Source: Siccirubricoccus deserti (GTDB lineage Bacteria; Pseudomonadota; Alphaproteobacteria; Acetobacterales; Acetobacteraceae). From it: a stretch of DNA of 64,000 nt. The first letter of the stretch is position 1. Each line of letters opens with the position of its first letter. The notes below the pieces were generated by a model. That model saw only the letters and a list, made by a program, of their open reading frames with translations. It had not been told where the DNA came from and did no database searches. The DNA is taken from contig NZ_JACOMF010000016.1 in the NCBI RefSeq assembly GCF_014283215.1, forward strand, positions 54,929 through 118,928, read 5' to 3'. Shown one piece after another: positions 30,594 through 39,375 of the stretch. The position numbers were made by a program, and so were the translations under genes.

Positions 30594-31589
30594 CTACCGC
30601 TTCAGCCCCAGCGTCACCTCGCGATACCAGATATACAGCCCGCTCGCCACCAGCACAGCGATACCGGCCGCATCCCAGCCATCCGGCAACTCACCCCAGA
30701 CCACCACGCCGAGGCCGGTGGTCCAGAGGATGGCGGAGTATTCGAAGGGCGCCAGCAGGGTCGCCTCGCCGCGCCGATAGGCCTCCGTCATCATCACCTG
30801 CGCCAGTGCCGAGACCACCCCGGTCCCCACCAGCATCAGCCATTGCACCGGCGTCGGCGCCACCCACACTGGCAGGCTGGCCAGGCCCGAGACCAGGGTC
30901 GCGCCAAGCGCGAACCACAGCACGATCGTCGCATTGCTTTCCCCGGCATCGCCCATGCGACGGATGGTGATCATCGACAATGCCCAGGCGACGGCGCCAA
31001 GCAGCACCATCAGCACCCCGGCCAGATGCGCCTCGCCGCCGCCGCCAGGCATGGCCATCAGTAGCACCCCGCCGAAGCCGGCCAGCACCGCCGCGCCGCG
31101 CCGCGCGCCCACCCGCTCCCCCAGCAGCGGCACGGAAAGCAGCGTCAGGAACAGCGGCATGGTGAAGCCGAGCGCGGTCACCATGGCGAAGGGCAGCACC
31201 GCATAGCCGTAGAAGGCGCCGACCATGCCGGTGAGCCCGGTCACCATGCGGAAGACATGCAGCCACGGCCGCCGGGCCCGCAGCGCACCGAGGCCGCCGG
31301 CCTGCCAGAGCAGCGGCAGCAGCGCCGGGATCGCGAACAGGTTGCGGCACAGCACCACCTGCGCCAGCGGCAGTTCGCCGCCCAGCCCCTTCACCAGCGC
31401 CCCGGCGATGGAGAAGACGGCGGCGGCGCCGAGGATCATCAGCACCGCCCGGCGGCGGGACGCGGCCCGGGTGCGGCGCTCGGCCGCCGTGGCGGCATCG
31501 GCATCCACGGCGGGCTGCCCGGCCGGCCTGGCGGTCAGGGAATCGAGGGGGGCGTTGATGGCGGGTCCATGGACGGCGTTGCCGCTCAA
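30594..31589 (-). CDS. EamA/DMT-family transporter
   Basis: A 10-transmembrane-segment transporter made of two EamA repeats, about 304-331 residues. The first repeat begins VLMILGAAAVFSIAGALVKG and the second is around GVLMVLLGAVAWALSMITIRRM. The C-terminus is short and basic. The start is uncertain: no ATG lies between the upstream divergent gene and the first membrane helix. TTG at 31589 has GGA 8 bases before it; GTG at 31508 would remove an unconserved Ala/Arg-rich leader. Substrate unknown. Divergent from the Nudix gene, with only 18 bases between if the TTG is used. Confidence 0.82.
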   Translation of the reverse strand: MSGNAVHGPAINAPLDSLTARPAGQPAVDADAATAAERRTRAASRRRAVLMILGAAAVFSIAGALVKGLGGELPLAQVVLCRNLFAIPALLPLLWQAGGLGALRARRPWLHVFRMVTGLTGMVGAFYGYAVLPFAMVTALGFTMPLFLTLLSVPLLGERVGARRGAAVLAGFGGVLLMAMPGGGGEAHLAGVLMVLLGAVAWALSMITIRRMGDAGESNATIVLWFALGATLVSGLASLPVWVAPTPVQWLMLVGTGVVSALAQVMMTEAYRRGEATLLAPFEYSAILWTTGLGVVVWGELPDGWDAAGIAVLVASGLYIWYREVTLGLKR

Positions 31590-31607
31590 GGGTAGGGTCC
31601 GTGGCGC

Positions 31608-32243
31608 ATGAACGCCAGACCATCCAAGGCGCCGCCGCTCCCGGCGCATCCCGGGCTTGAGGTGCGGTCGGATGAGGTCGTCTGGGACGGCCGCTTCCCG
31701 CTGCAACGCATCCGCTTCACCTATGAACGCTTCGACGGCGCCCGCTCCGCCGAACTCACCTGGGAGCTGTGGCGCCGCGGCCGCGGCGTTGCCGTCCTGC
31801 CCTACGACCCGGCCACCGACCGGCTGGCGCTGATCGAGCAATTCCGGCTGCCGGCGCTCTCGGCCGGGCTGCCGGCGGTGATGACCGAGTGCCCGGCGGG
31901 GCTGCTGGAGCCTGGCGAGGATCCGGAAATCGCCGGCCGGCGCGAGCTGACCGAGGAGACCGGGCTGGCGGCCGACCGCTTCGAGCGCATCGGCCGCTAC
32001 ATGCTGATGCAGGGCGGCTGCGACGAGGTCATGCATTTCTACACCGCCCAGGTGGCCCTGCCGCCGGCCGCGACCCGCACCCATGGCTTGGCGCAGGAGG
32101 GCGAGGATATCCGGCTGCGCATCCTCGCCGCCGAGGACGCTTTCGCGCTGTTGGACGCCAACCGTATCGAAAACGTTTCGGCCGCGGTGTGCCTGTGGTG
32201 GCTGCGCCATCACAGGCACCGGCTACGACAGGAATGGATCTGA
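31608..32243 (+). CDS. Nudix hydrolase, ADP-ribose pyrophosphatase-like
   Basis: A 211-residue hydrolase. The full Nudix box spans G98 to L120 with G-x5-E-x7-REL-x-EE-x-GL intact, so magnesium binding should be normal. The upstream PAVMTECPAGLLE pattern is that of ADP-sugar pyrophosphatases (NudF/TrgB type), which cleave ADP-ribose to AMP and ribose-5-phosphate. First gene of a four-gene run; its TGA overlaps the next ATG (TGATG). Confidence 0.88.
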   Translation: MNARPSKAPPLPAHPGLEVRSDEVVWDGRFPLQRIRFTYERFDGARSAELTWELWRRGRGVAVLPYDPATDRLALIEQFRLPALSAGLPAVMTECPAGLLEPGEDPEIAGRRELTEETGLAADRFERIGRYMLMQGGCDEVMHFYTAQVALPPAATRTHGLAQEGEDIRLRILAAEDAFALLDANRIENVSAAVCLWWLRHHRHRLRQEWI

Positions 32244-32962
32244 TGCCGACCGAATTGCTCTACCGCGCCGACGCTTACATCCGTGACGGCGCCGCCACTG
32301 TGCTGGCGGCGGGGCCGGACGGGATTCTGCTCGACCGCACCCCCTTCTACGCCCAGGCCGGTGGCCAGCCCGGCGATGCCGGGGTGCTGCGCTGGGCGGG
32401 AGGCGAGACCACCATCACCAAGGCGGTGAAGGGGCCAGAGGATGGCGTGCTGCACCTGGCCGCCGCGGACGCCGTGCTGCCGCCAGTCGGCGCCAGCGTG
32501 ACCGCCGCGCTGGACTGGGCGCCGCGGCACCGCCACATGCGCATGCACACCGCGCTGCACCTGCTCTGCAGCCTGATCCCCGGCGCCGGCGTCACCGGCG
32601 GGCAGATCGGCGCCGACCGCTCGCGGCTCGATTTCGACCTGTCCGATCCGCCGGCCAAGGAGTGGCTGACCGAGCGGCTGAACGCGCTTGTCGCCGCCGA
32701 CCATCCGGTGGACGAGCGCTGGATCACCGAGGCGGAGCTGGAGACCAACCCCGGTCTCGTCCGCACCCTCTCGGTCCAGCCGCCGCGTGGTGGCGGGCGG
32801 ATCCGGCTGGTGCGGATCGGGCCGGGGGATGCGCCCATCGACCTGCAGCCCTGCGGCGGCACCCATGTGCGCAGCACGGCGGAGATCGGGCGGGTGGAAG
32901 TGACCAAGCTCGAGAACAAGGGCAGGCAGAACCGCCGGGTATATCTGGTGCTGGGGGAGTGA
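32243..32962 (+). CDS. Alanyl-tRNA editing protein (AlaX-type)
   Basis: A 239-residue free-standing editing protein that hydrolyses Ser- or Gly-tRNA(Ala). Zinc ligands of the AlaRS editing fold are H102 and H106 (HTALH) and C204 and H208 (CGGTH). The N-terminal glycine-rich TPFYAQAGGQPGD motif marks the type II AlaX family. The ATG at 32243 shares its A with the Nudix TGA stop and has AGGA 9 bases before it; an ATG at 32234 is also in frame. Confidence 0.9.
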   Translation: MPTELLYRADAYIRDGAATVLAAGPDGILLDRTPFYAQAGGQPGDAGVLRWAGGETTITKAVKGPEDGVLHLAAADAVLPPVGASVTAALDWAPRHRHMRMHTALHLLCSLIPGAGVTGGQIGADRSRLDFDLSDPPAKEWLTERLNALVAADHPVDERWITEAELETNPGLVRTLSVQPPRGGGRIRLVRIGPGDAPIDLQPCGGTHVRSTAEIGRVEVTKLENKGRQNRRVYLVLGE

Positions 32963-32967
32963 GCGCG

Positions 32968-33813
32968 ATGGACAATCTGGTTTCGACCGAATGGCTGGCG
33001 GCGGAGCTGGGCAAGCCCGGCCTGCTGGTCTTCGACTGCTCGACCTACCTGCCGGGCGAGCCCGGCAACAAGCACGACGTCTTCCGCGCCGCGCATATTC
33101 CAGGCGCCCGGCTGTTCGACATCGACCAGATCGCCGACCCCGACACCGACCTGCCGCATATGGTCCCGACGCCGGCACGCTTTGCCAAGCTCGTCGGCGC
33201 GCTTGGCCTCTCGAATGCCTCGCGGGTGGTGTTCTACGACCAGCACGGGCTGCGCTCCTCTGCGCGCGGCTGGTGGATGCTGCGGCTGTTCGGGCATGAG
33301 CAGGCGGCGGTGCTGGATGGCGGGATGCCGAAATGGCAGCGCGAGGGAAGGCCGGTCGAGACCGGCGACGCCCCGCCCGCCGCCCCGGCCGAGTTCATCC
33401 CGGATTTCCAGGCGGAACGGCTGCGTGGCATCGGCGACGTCAAGAAGCTCGTCCGCCAGGGCGGCGGCGGCGCGTTGATCCTCGATGCCCGCGCCCGCGG
33501 CCGCTTCACCGGCGCGGCGCCGGAGCCGCGCAAGGAACTCCCCTCCGGCCACATGCCCGGCGCCGCCAACCTGCCGTCGAGCGAGCTGCTGAACGCCGAT
33601 CTGACCATGAAGGACCCGGCCACATTGCGCGCCCTGTTCGAGGCCGAGGGGGTGACCCAGGAACGTCCGGTCGTCACCTCCTGCGGCAGCGGCGTCACCG
33701 CCTGCGCCCTGGCGCTCGGCCTGGTCCGTGCCGGCTTTCCCGAACCCGCCGTCTATGACGGTTCCTGGACCGAATGGGCCAGCCGGCCCGAAACCCCGAA
33801 AGCGACCCGCTGA
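32968..33813 (+). CDS. sseA: 3-mercaptopyruvate sulfurtransferase
   Basis: A 281-residue two-domain rhodanese that moves sulfur from 3-mercaptopyruvate to thiol acceptors or cyanide. The active-site loop CGSGVTAC with C239 fits the CG(S/T)GVTA signature of mercaptopyruvate rather than thiosulfate sulfurtransferases. The N-terminal inactive domain carries FDCSTYLPG and AAHIPGARLFDID. GGGGGAG precedes the ATG, and the stop overlaps the next start (TGATG). Together with the downstream lyase it suggests a cysteine/sulfur metabolism unit. Confidence 0.93.
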   Translation: MDNLVSTEWLAAELGKPGLLVFDCSTYLPGEPGNKHDVFRAAHIPGARLFDIDQIADPDTDLPHMVPTPARFAKLVGALGLSNASRVVFYDQHGLRSSARGWWMLRLFGHEQAAVLDGGMPKWQREGRPVETGDAPPAAPAEFIPDFQAERLRGIGDVKKLVRQGGGGALILDARARGRFTGAAPEPRKELPSGHMPGAANLPSSELLNADLTMKDPATLRALFEAEGVTQERPVVTSCGSGVTACALALGLVRAGFPEPAVYDGSWTEWASRPETPKATR

Positions 33814-35012
33814 TGCCCGATGACGCCGCGTCCAAGGCCAAGAATTACGGTTTCGCTACCCGCCTGAGCCATGCCGGCCGCCCCGGCACGCATGTGCATG
33901 GCTTCGTCAACCCGGCGGTGCACCGCGGCTCCACCGTGCTGTTCCCCGACTGCCAGGCCCGCAAGGACGGCGCGAAGCATCGCTTCGAGCAGTACATGAC
34001 CTACGGCACCCAGGGCGGCCCCACCCATTACGCCTTCGAGAACGTGATCGCCGAGATTGAGGGCGGCACCCGCAGCCTGATCGTCGGCACCGGCCTTGCC
34101 GCCGTCGCCGTGCCGCTGCTGGCCTATCTGAAAGCCGGCGACCACTGCCTGATGCCGGACAGCGCCTATGGCCCGGCGCGCAACCTCTGCGAGGGGCTGC
34201 TGAAGGGCTGGGGCATCACCACCACCTTCTACGACCCTTGCATCAACGAGGCCGGCATCGCCGCGCTGATCCGGCCCAACACCAAGGTGGTCTATACCGA
34301 GAGCCCGGGCAGCCACACCTTCGAGGTGCAGGACGTGCCCGCCATCGCCCGCGCCGCCCATGCCAGGGGCGCCAAGGTGCTGATGGACAACACCTGGGGC
34401 ATCCACCACTTCAGGCCTTTCGAGAAGGGCGTCGATGTCTCGATCCAGGCGCTGACCAAATATGTCGGTGGCCATTCCGACGTGCTGCTCGGCAGCGTCA
34501 CGGTGAACAACGATGCCGATTGGCAGGTGGTGCGCGGCGCCGCCTCGCAGCTCGGGCAGTATGCGTCGCCGGACGATGTCTGGCTCGGGCTGCGCGGCGT
34601 TCGCACCATGCTGGTGCGGCTGAAGCGGCAGGAGGCCAGCGGGCTTGAGGTGGCGCGCTGGCTGGAGACACGGTCGGAGGTGAAGCAGGTGCTGCACCCG
34701 GCGCTGCCCAGCCATCCGCAGCATGCGCTGTTCCGGCGCGACTTCACCGGCGCCTGCTCGCTGTTCGGCGTGGTGTTCCAGCCGCGTTATACGGTGGAGG
34801 ATGTTGCCCGCTTCGTCGACAGCCTGGCGCTGTTCGGCATCGGCGCCAGCTGGGGCGGCTATGAGAGCCTCGCCATCCTCACCACCGGCAATGTCACCCG
34901 CACCGCCGGCACCGGCGAATTCGGTGGGCCGATGGCACGAATCCATGTCGGGTTGGAGGAGCCGGCGGACCTGATCGCCGATCTGGGGCAGGCTCTGGCC
35001 CGCCTCGGCTGA
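33813..35012 (+). CDS. metC: Cystathionine beta-lyase
   Basis: A 399-residue PLP enzyme of the Cys/Met metabolism family that cleaves cystathionine to homocysteine, pyruvate and ammonia. K216 in SIQALTKYVGGHSD is the Schiff-base lysine; YGTQGGPTHYAFENVIAE is the phosphate/substrate loop of MetC-type enzymes and DNTWGIHHF holds the PLP-nitrogen aspartate. The start is taken at the TGATG overlap with sseA. Alternative members of this fold (gamma-synthase, gamma-lyase) are less likely because the GIHHF and GG-HSD motifs are those of MetC. Confidence 0.9.
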   Translation: MPDDAASKAKNYGFATRLSHAGRPGTHVHGFVNPAVHRGSTVLFPDCQARKDGAKHRFEQYMTYGTQGGPTHYAFENVIAEIEGGTRSLIVGTGLAAVAVPLLAYLKAGDHCLMPDSAYGPARNLCEGLLKGWGITTTFYDPCINEAGIAALIRPNTKVVYTESPGSHTFEVQDVPAIARAAHARGAKVLMDNTWGIHHFRPFEKGVDVSIQALTKYVGGHSDVLLGSVTVNNDADWQVVRGAASQLGQYASPDDVWLGLRGVRTMLVRLKRQEASGLEVARWLETRSEVKQVLHPALPSHPQHALFRRDFTGACSLFGVVFQPRYTVEDVARFVDSLALFGIGASWGGYESLAILTTGNVTRTAGTGEFGGPMARIHVGLEEPADLIADLGQALARLG

Positions 35013-35027
35013 GCCCGGCCGGTGGCG

Positions 35028-35537
35028 TCAGCCGAGGCTGAGTTCCAGCCGCCGCTCCGTCACCGGCCGGCCCCATTGCTGGCCGGTCAGTTCCTCCACC
35101 ATCCGGAAGCCGGCCTCGGCATAGAGCCGCTCCGCCGCCGGCAGCCCCTTCAGGGTCCAAAGGTAGACCCGGGCGAAGCCCGCCGCCCGAGCCTTGGCCA
35201 GCGCCTCGGCCAGCAGCCGCCGCCCCAGCCCTTCCCCGCGCAGCGCCGCGTCCAGGATGAACCAGCGCAGATGCGCCGCATCCGGCGGCATCCCTGCCTC
35301 ACTGCCGTCCAGGGCGATGGAACCAAGCACCCGCTCCTCCGCCACCACGGCGCGGAACAGATCCCGCGCCGGGTCCAGCCGGGTGAGGAATTCACCCATC
35401 TCACGCGCCACCTTCGCCTCGAACACCGCGCCGAAGCCATGGCTCGCGGCGTAGTGGCGGGCGTGCAGCGCGGCGATGTCGCCGATCGCCCCGGGCTCCC
35501 AGCCCTCGGCGATCCGCCAAGCCGGCGCGGTGCTCAC
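35028..35537 (-). CDS. GNAT-family N-acetyltransferase
   Basis: A 169-residue acetyltransferase with the acetyl-CoA loop [20 protein letters not shown] at about 99-118 and the C-terminal [18 protein letters not shown]. The GTG at 35537 overlaps the TGA of the Fur-family gene as GTGA, so the two are co-translated. The [24 protein letters not shown] N-terminal part resembles acetyltransferases fused to MarR regulators; substrate unknown. Convergent with metC, 15 bases apart. Confidence 0.85.
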   Translation of the reverse strand: MSTAPAWRIAEGWEPGAIGDIAALHARHYAASHGFGAVFEAKVAREMGEFLTRLDPARDLFRAVVAEERVLGSIALDGSEAGMPPDAAHLRWFILDAALRGEGLGRRLLAEALAKARAAGFARVYLWTLKGLPAAERLYAEAGFRMVEELTGQQWGRPVTERRLELSLG

Positions 35538-36025
35538 GCGGCGCCCCGCGCGCAGGCGGCGCAGAGCCCCTCCACCTCCACGGTCGCCCGGGCCGGGGTG
35601 AAGCCGGCGGCCCGGACGGCGCGGGAGAGGGCGAGCGCCACCCCGGGGTCGCTGATCTCCATGGCGGTACCGCAACGGCGGCAGATCAGGAACTGGTGCG
35701 GGTGGTCATGCGCCTCGCCGCAATCGCAATCGTCGGGGTGGTCGAGCGCGTCGATGCAGCCGATGAAGGCGTTCAGCCGCTCCACCTTGTGGATAAGCCC
35801 CTGCTCCACCAGGAAATCCAGCGCCCGGTAGACCGTCGGCGGCGCCGCCCCGGCCCGGCTCTCCCGCAGCCGGTCGAGCAGCGCATAGGCACCGACCGGC
35901 TGGTCCGAGCCGATCACCAGCCCCAGCACCTGCCGGCGCAGCGCGGTCAACTGGGCGCCGCGCCGGGCGCAGAGCGCGGCGGCACGGTCCAGGCTGGCCT
36001 CGGTCATCGCGGCGGTTGCAGACAT
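35534..36025 (-). CDS. Fur-family zinc uptake regulator (Zur-like)
   Basis: A 163-residue winged-helix repressor. The DNA-binding domain has [21 protein letters not shown], and the metal/dimer domain has histidines in [14 protein letters not shown] plus the two CxxC pairs (ICRRC and LCAAC) that hold structural zinc. The YRALDFL...[12 protein letters not shown] pattern is that of Zur rather than Fur or PerR. A strong AAGGAGGAG box precedes the ATG. Divergent from hisI and a COG0523 metallochaperone with only 39 bases between starts, so it likely controls itself and them. Confidence 0.85.
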   Translation of the reverse strand: MSATAAMTEASLDRAAALCARRGAQLTALRRQVLGLVIGSDQPVGAYALLDRLRESRAGAAPPTVYRALDFLVEQGLIHKVERLNAFIGCIDALDHPDDCDCGEAHDHPHQFLICRRCGTAMEISDPGVALALSRAVRAAGFTPARATVEVEGLCAACARGAA

Positions 36026-36064
36026 GGACTCCTCCTTTCCGGCTCCACCGTGCAATATAGGGGC

Positions 36065-36493
36065 ATGTCCACCACCGCCACGACCTTCCCTGTCACCAAT
36101 CCGCAGGCCCGGGCCCGGCTGCTCGACACCATCCGCTTCGACATGCGCGGCCTGGTGCCCGTGGTTTCGCAGCAGCACGACACCCGGGAGGTGCTGATGC
36201 TGGCCTGGATGAACCGCGAGGCGGTGGAGGAAACCTTGAAGACCGGCAAGGTCTGTTACTATTCCCGCTCCCGCAGGGAGCTGTGGCGGAAGGGCGCGAC
36301 CTCCGGCCAGGTGCAGACGCTGGTCGATTTGCGGCTGGATTGCGATGGCGATGCGTTGCTGGCGCTGGTCGACCAGACCGGCGTCGCCTGCCACACCGGG
36401 CGGCGGAACTGCTTCTTCTTCGGCCTGCGCGAAGGCAGGCTGGTGAAGCTGACCCGGCCGGAAGTGGCGCCCGAGGAACTCTATGGCCAATGA
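36065..36493 (+). CDS. hisI: Phosphoribosyl-AMP cyclohydrolase
   Basis: Third enzyme of histidine synthesis, opening the adenine ring of PR-AMP, 142 residues and not fused to HisE. The magnesium site D92-C93-D94-G-D96 and the zinc cysteines C93, C109 and C116 ([14 protein letters not shown]) are intact, so this is the classical zinc-dependent enzyme. It overlaps the downstream COG0523 gene by ATGA and faces a Zur-like gene, a metal-homeostasis setting rather than a his operon. The GGGG before the ATG is unusually close. Confidence 0.92.
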   Translation: MSTTATTFPVTNPQARARLLDTIRFDMRGLVPVVSQQHDTREVLMLAWMNREAVEETLKTGKVCYYSRSRRELWRKGATSGQVQTLVDLRLDCDGDALLALVDQTGVACHTGRRNCFFFGLREGRLVKLTRPEVAPEELYGQ

Positions 36494-37575
36494 GCACGCC
36501 CGACCCCGCCCCGCCGGTTCCGGTCACCGTGCTGACCGGCTTCCTCGGCAGCGGCAAGACCACCCTGCTGAACCGCCTGCTGCGCCATCCCGCCCTCGCC
36601 GACACTGCGGTGCTGATCAACGAATTCGGTGAGATCGGCCTCGACCACCTGCTGGTGGAGAAGCTGGACGGCGACACCGTCCTGCTGAACGCCGGATGCC
36701 TCTGCTGCACCGTGCGCGGCGACCTGGTGAAGGCGCTGCGCGACCTGGCGGTGCGGATCGAGCAGGGCCACGCCATCCGCCGGGTGGTGGTGGAGACGAC
36801 CGGCCTGGCCGACCCGGCGCCGATCCTGCAGACCCTGATGAGCGACCCGCTGGTGCTGTTCCGCTACCGGCTGGACGGGGTGGTGACGCTGGTGGATGCC
36901 GCGACCGGCATGGCCACCCTGGATGCCCAGCCGGAAGCGGTGAAGCAGGCCGCCGTCGCCGACCGGCTGGTGCTGACCAAGACCGATCTGGCGACGCCGG
37001 AGCAGGTTCCGGCGCTCTGGGCACGGCTGCGGGCGCTGAACCCGGGCGCGCCGCTGCTGAACGCGCTGCATGGCGACATCACGCCAGGAGAGTTGCTCGA
37101 CTGCGGGCTGTACGACGCGACGCGGAAGCACCCCGATGTGCGGCGCTGGCTGGATGCCGAGGCTTTCGCCGCGCATGATGCCCATGCGCACGGGCATCAT
37201 CATCACCACCATCACGACGTCAGCCGGCATGATTCCCGGATCCACAGCTTCTGCCTGAGCTTCGACCAGCCGCTGCCTTGGGACGGGCTCGCCACCTGGC
37301 TGGAGGTGCTGACCATGACCCGCGGCGAGAATGTCCTGCGGGTCAAGGGCATTCTGAACCTTGAGGGGCAGGACGGGCCGATCGCCATCCATGGCGTGCA
37401 GCACCTGTTCCACCCGCCGGTGAAGCTGGCGGCCTGGCCGGAAGGGGATGACCGACGGTCGCGCATTGTTTTCATCCTGCGCGACCTGGACCGGGCAACG
37501 GTGGAGAAGGGGCTGACCGCCTTCGCCGAGAGCGCGCGGCGCGAGGCGGCGATCGGCGCGGGCGCGGCAGGGTAG
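36490..37575 (+). CDS. COG0523 (CobW/ZigA-type) GTP-dependent zinc metallochaperone
   Basis: A 361-residue G3E GTPase: Walker [12 protein letters not shown] (G17-T24), the metal-binding C70-L-C72-C73 motif, ETTGLADP and the guanine motif TKTD. A histidine-rich loop ([16 protein letters not shown]) near residues 230-242 is typical of zinc-handling members, and the C-terminal CobW_C domain follows (VLRVKGIL). Overlapping hisI and opposite a Zur-like regulator, it probably feeds zinc to essential enzymes when zinc is scarce. A role in cobalamin synthesis is less likely because no cob genes are near. Confidence 0.9.
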   Translation: MSTPDPAPPVPVTVLTGFLGSGKTTLLNRLLRHPALADTAVLINEFGEIGLDHLLVEKLDGDTVLLNAGCLCCTVRGDLVKALRDLAVRIEQGHAIRRVVVETTGLADPAPILQTLMSDPLVLFRYRLDGVVTLVDAATGMATLDAQPEAVKQAAVADRLVLTKTDLATPEQVPALWARLRALNPGAPLLNALHGDITPGELLDCGLYDATRKHPDVRRWLDAEAFAAHDAHAHGHHHHHHHDVSRHDSRIHSFCLSFDQPLPWDGLATWLEVLTMTRGENVLRVKGILNLEGQDGPIAIHGVQHLFHPPVKLAAWPEGDDRRSRIVFILRDLDRATVEKGLTAFAESARREAAIGAGAAG

Positions 37576-37659
37576 TCCCGGCCGGCGCCGCTGCGCCCGG
37601 CGCTGCAGCATTTCCGGCTCATATGCGTTCACCGAAAATGCTACGGGTCTCTGTTTGCA

Positions 37660-37706
37660 GGGCAGATCCGCGCCTTCGAGCGAGGCTGTCCCACGGCGAT
37701 CTGCCC
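37660..37706. terminator. Inverted repeat between convergent genes
   Basis: GGGCAGATC (37660-37668) and GATCTGCCC (37698-37706) form a 9-bp stem around a 29-base loop at the junction of the COG0523 gene and the minus-strand binding-protein gene. A second imperfect pair, GCATTTCCGG/CCGAAAATGC, lies just upstream near 37610-37640. Either could end transcription from both sides. Confidence 0.4.
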
Positions 37707-38677
37707 TAGCCGTCGATCTTCAGCCCCGCCACCTGGATCACCTCGCGCCAGAAGCGGATCTGCCGGTCGATGTAGTCCTGCGCCTCGGCCACGCTCCAGG
37801 GCGGCGGGACGATGGTGCCGGTGCCGGCCAGCCGCTGGCGGAACTCGCCATCGCCCAGCCCGGCCCAGAGGTCGGCGTTGATCTTCCGCAGGATCGGCGC
37901 CGGTGTTCCCGCCGGGGCGAACAGCCCGGTCCAGCCATTCACGTCATAGCCCGGCGCCACCGTATCGCCGATGCTGGGCACCCCCGGCAGCATCGGCACG
38001 CCATGGCCTCCGGTCACCGCCAGCGCCCGCAGCCGTCCAGCTTGCACATGGGGGATGGCGCTGCTCAGGCTATCCACCATGGCGGGCACGACGCCGGCGA
38101 TGGTGTCGGTCACCGCAGGCCCGCTGCCGCGATAGGCGACATGGTTCATCTTCAGCCCGAGCCGGTGGCGCAGCAGTTCCCCCGCCATGTGCTGCACCGT
38201 GCCCGGCCCGCCGGAGGCGTAATCGATGGCATTCGCCCGCGTATAGTCGACGAATTCCTGGATGCTGCGCACCGGCATCGCCGGGTTCACCACCAGCAGC
38301 ACGGGGCTAACCGAGAGAAGCGCGATGGCGCGGAAGTCCCGCGCCGGGTCATAGGGCACGGTCGGCACCATCACCGGCAGCACGTTCATCGGCCCGATCG
38401 AGGTGTAGGACAGGGTGTAGCCATCCGCCGGGCTGCGAGCGACCGCCTCCATGCCGATCGCGCCGGCGCCGCCCGGGCGGTTCTCCACGATCGGGCGGTG
38501 CGGCCAGCGCTGCGCCAGCGCCTCGGCGGCGATCCGCGCATGGGTGTCGCCGGCCTGGCCGGGGGGGAAGGGTGAAATGAAGCGAACCGGGCGGTTCGGG
38601 TATCCCTCCTGCGCCACGGCAGGCGCCGCGGCGGCAGCCAGGGACAACGCCAGCAGCTCGCGGCGGCTGATCGGCAT
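37706..38677 (-). CDS. Bug/TctC-type tripartite tricarboxylate transporter substrate-binding protein
   Basis: A 323-residue periplasmic binding protein. The N-terminal ISRRELLALSLAAAAAPAVA resembles a twin-arginine signal peptide with cleavage after AVAQ. The mature part begins YPNRPVRFISPFPPGQAGD and contains VENRPGGAGAIG, both hallmarks of Bug proteins that bind carboxylates without net charge contacts. No tctA/tctB permease is nearby, typical of the large orphan Bug sets in this lineage. GGGAG lies 8 bases before the ATG at 38677. Confidence 0.92.
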   Translation of the reverse strand: MPISRRELLALSLAAAAAPAVAQEGYPNRPVRFISPFPPGQAGDTHARIAAEALAQRWPHRPIVENRPGGAGAIGMEAVARSPADGYTLSYTSIGPMNVLPVMVPTVPYDPARDFRAIALLSVSPVLLVVNPAMPVRSIQEFVDYTRANAIDYASGGPGTVQHMAGELLRHRLGLKMNHVAYRGSGPAVTDTIAGVVPAMVDSLSSAIPHVQAGRLRALAVTGGHGVPMLPGVPSIGDTVAPGYDVNGWTGLFAPAGTPAPILRKINADLWAGLGDGEFRQRLAGTGTIVPPPWSVAEAQDYIDRQIRFWREVIQVAGLKIDG

Positions 38678-38763
38678 AAGGACGCTCCCGGATGATTTGG
38701 TGCCAGCCTGCCATGATTGCCGTGGCATGCAAGGCTCCGTTGCGCGGCGCCGGGCGCACCCCT

Positions 38764-39375
38764 ATGGCTGAGGCCATGACCCCCCCTCCCCTCCGGCTCG
38801 AGACGCTGTCGGGCGATGCGCTGCCTCCTGTGCTGCCGGCGCTGGCCGGGCTGCGCTGCACGGTCTTCGCCGAATACCCCTATCTCTACGCCGGCGACCC
38901 CGCCTCCGAGGCGGAGTATCTGGCGACCTATGCCGCCAGCCCCGGCGCCGCGGCGGTGGTGGCATTCGACGGTGAAACCCCGGTCGGCATGGCCACCTGC
39001 CAGCCCATGGCGGAGGCACATGCGCCGGTGCGGGACGCCTTCGCCCGCCGCGGGATGGCGACCGAGGGCCTCTGCTATTTCGGCGAGAGCGTGCTGTTGC
39101 CGGCGTATCGCGGCCGCGGCGCGGGCGTCGGCTTCTTCGCGGCGCGGGAGGCGCATGCCCGCAGCCTCGGCCTGACCGCCGCCGCCTTCTGCGCCGTGGT
39201 GCGCAACGCCAACGACCCGCGCAAGCCGCCCGGCTACCGGCCGCTCGACCAATTCTGGCGGAACCGCGGCTACGTCCCGCGTCCCGATCTCTCCTGCATC
39301 TTCCATTGGCAGGAGGTCGGCGACGACCGGGAGACGCCGCACAGCCTCGGCTTCTGGCTGAAGGAGCGGATTTGA
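38764..39375 (+). CDS. GNAT-family N-acetyltransferase
   Basis: About 199-203 residues. The acetyl-CoA motif lies in VLLPAYRGRGAGVGFFAARE at about residues 112-131. FAEYPYLYAGDPASEAEYLATY in the N-terminal part is shared by a set of alphaproteobacterial acetyltransferases of unknown substrate. The start could be 38764 or the ATG at 38776. Its stop overlaps the nitrilase start (TTGA), so the pair probably works together. Confidence 0.84.
   Translation: MAEAMTPPPLRLETLSGDALPPVLPALAGLRCTVFAEYPYLYAGDPASEAEYLATYAASPGAAAVVAFDGETPVGMATCQPMAEAHAPVRDAFARRGMATEGLCYFGESVLLPAYRGRGAGVGFFAAREAHARSLGLTAAAFCAVVRNANDPRKPPGYRPLDQFWRNRGYVPRPDLSCIFHWQEVGDDRETPHSLGFWLKERI

Noticed and set aside
37190..37216. CAT-rich tract as a possible microsatellite or slippage site
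   Set aside because: It encodes the functional histidine-rich metal-binding loop of the COG0523 protein.
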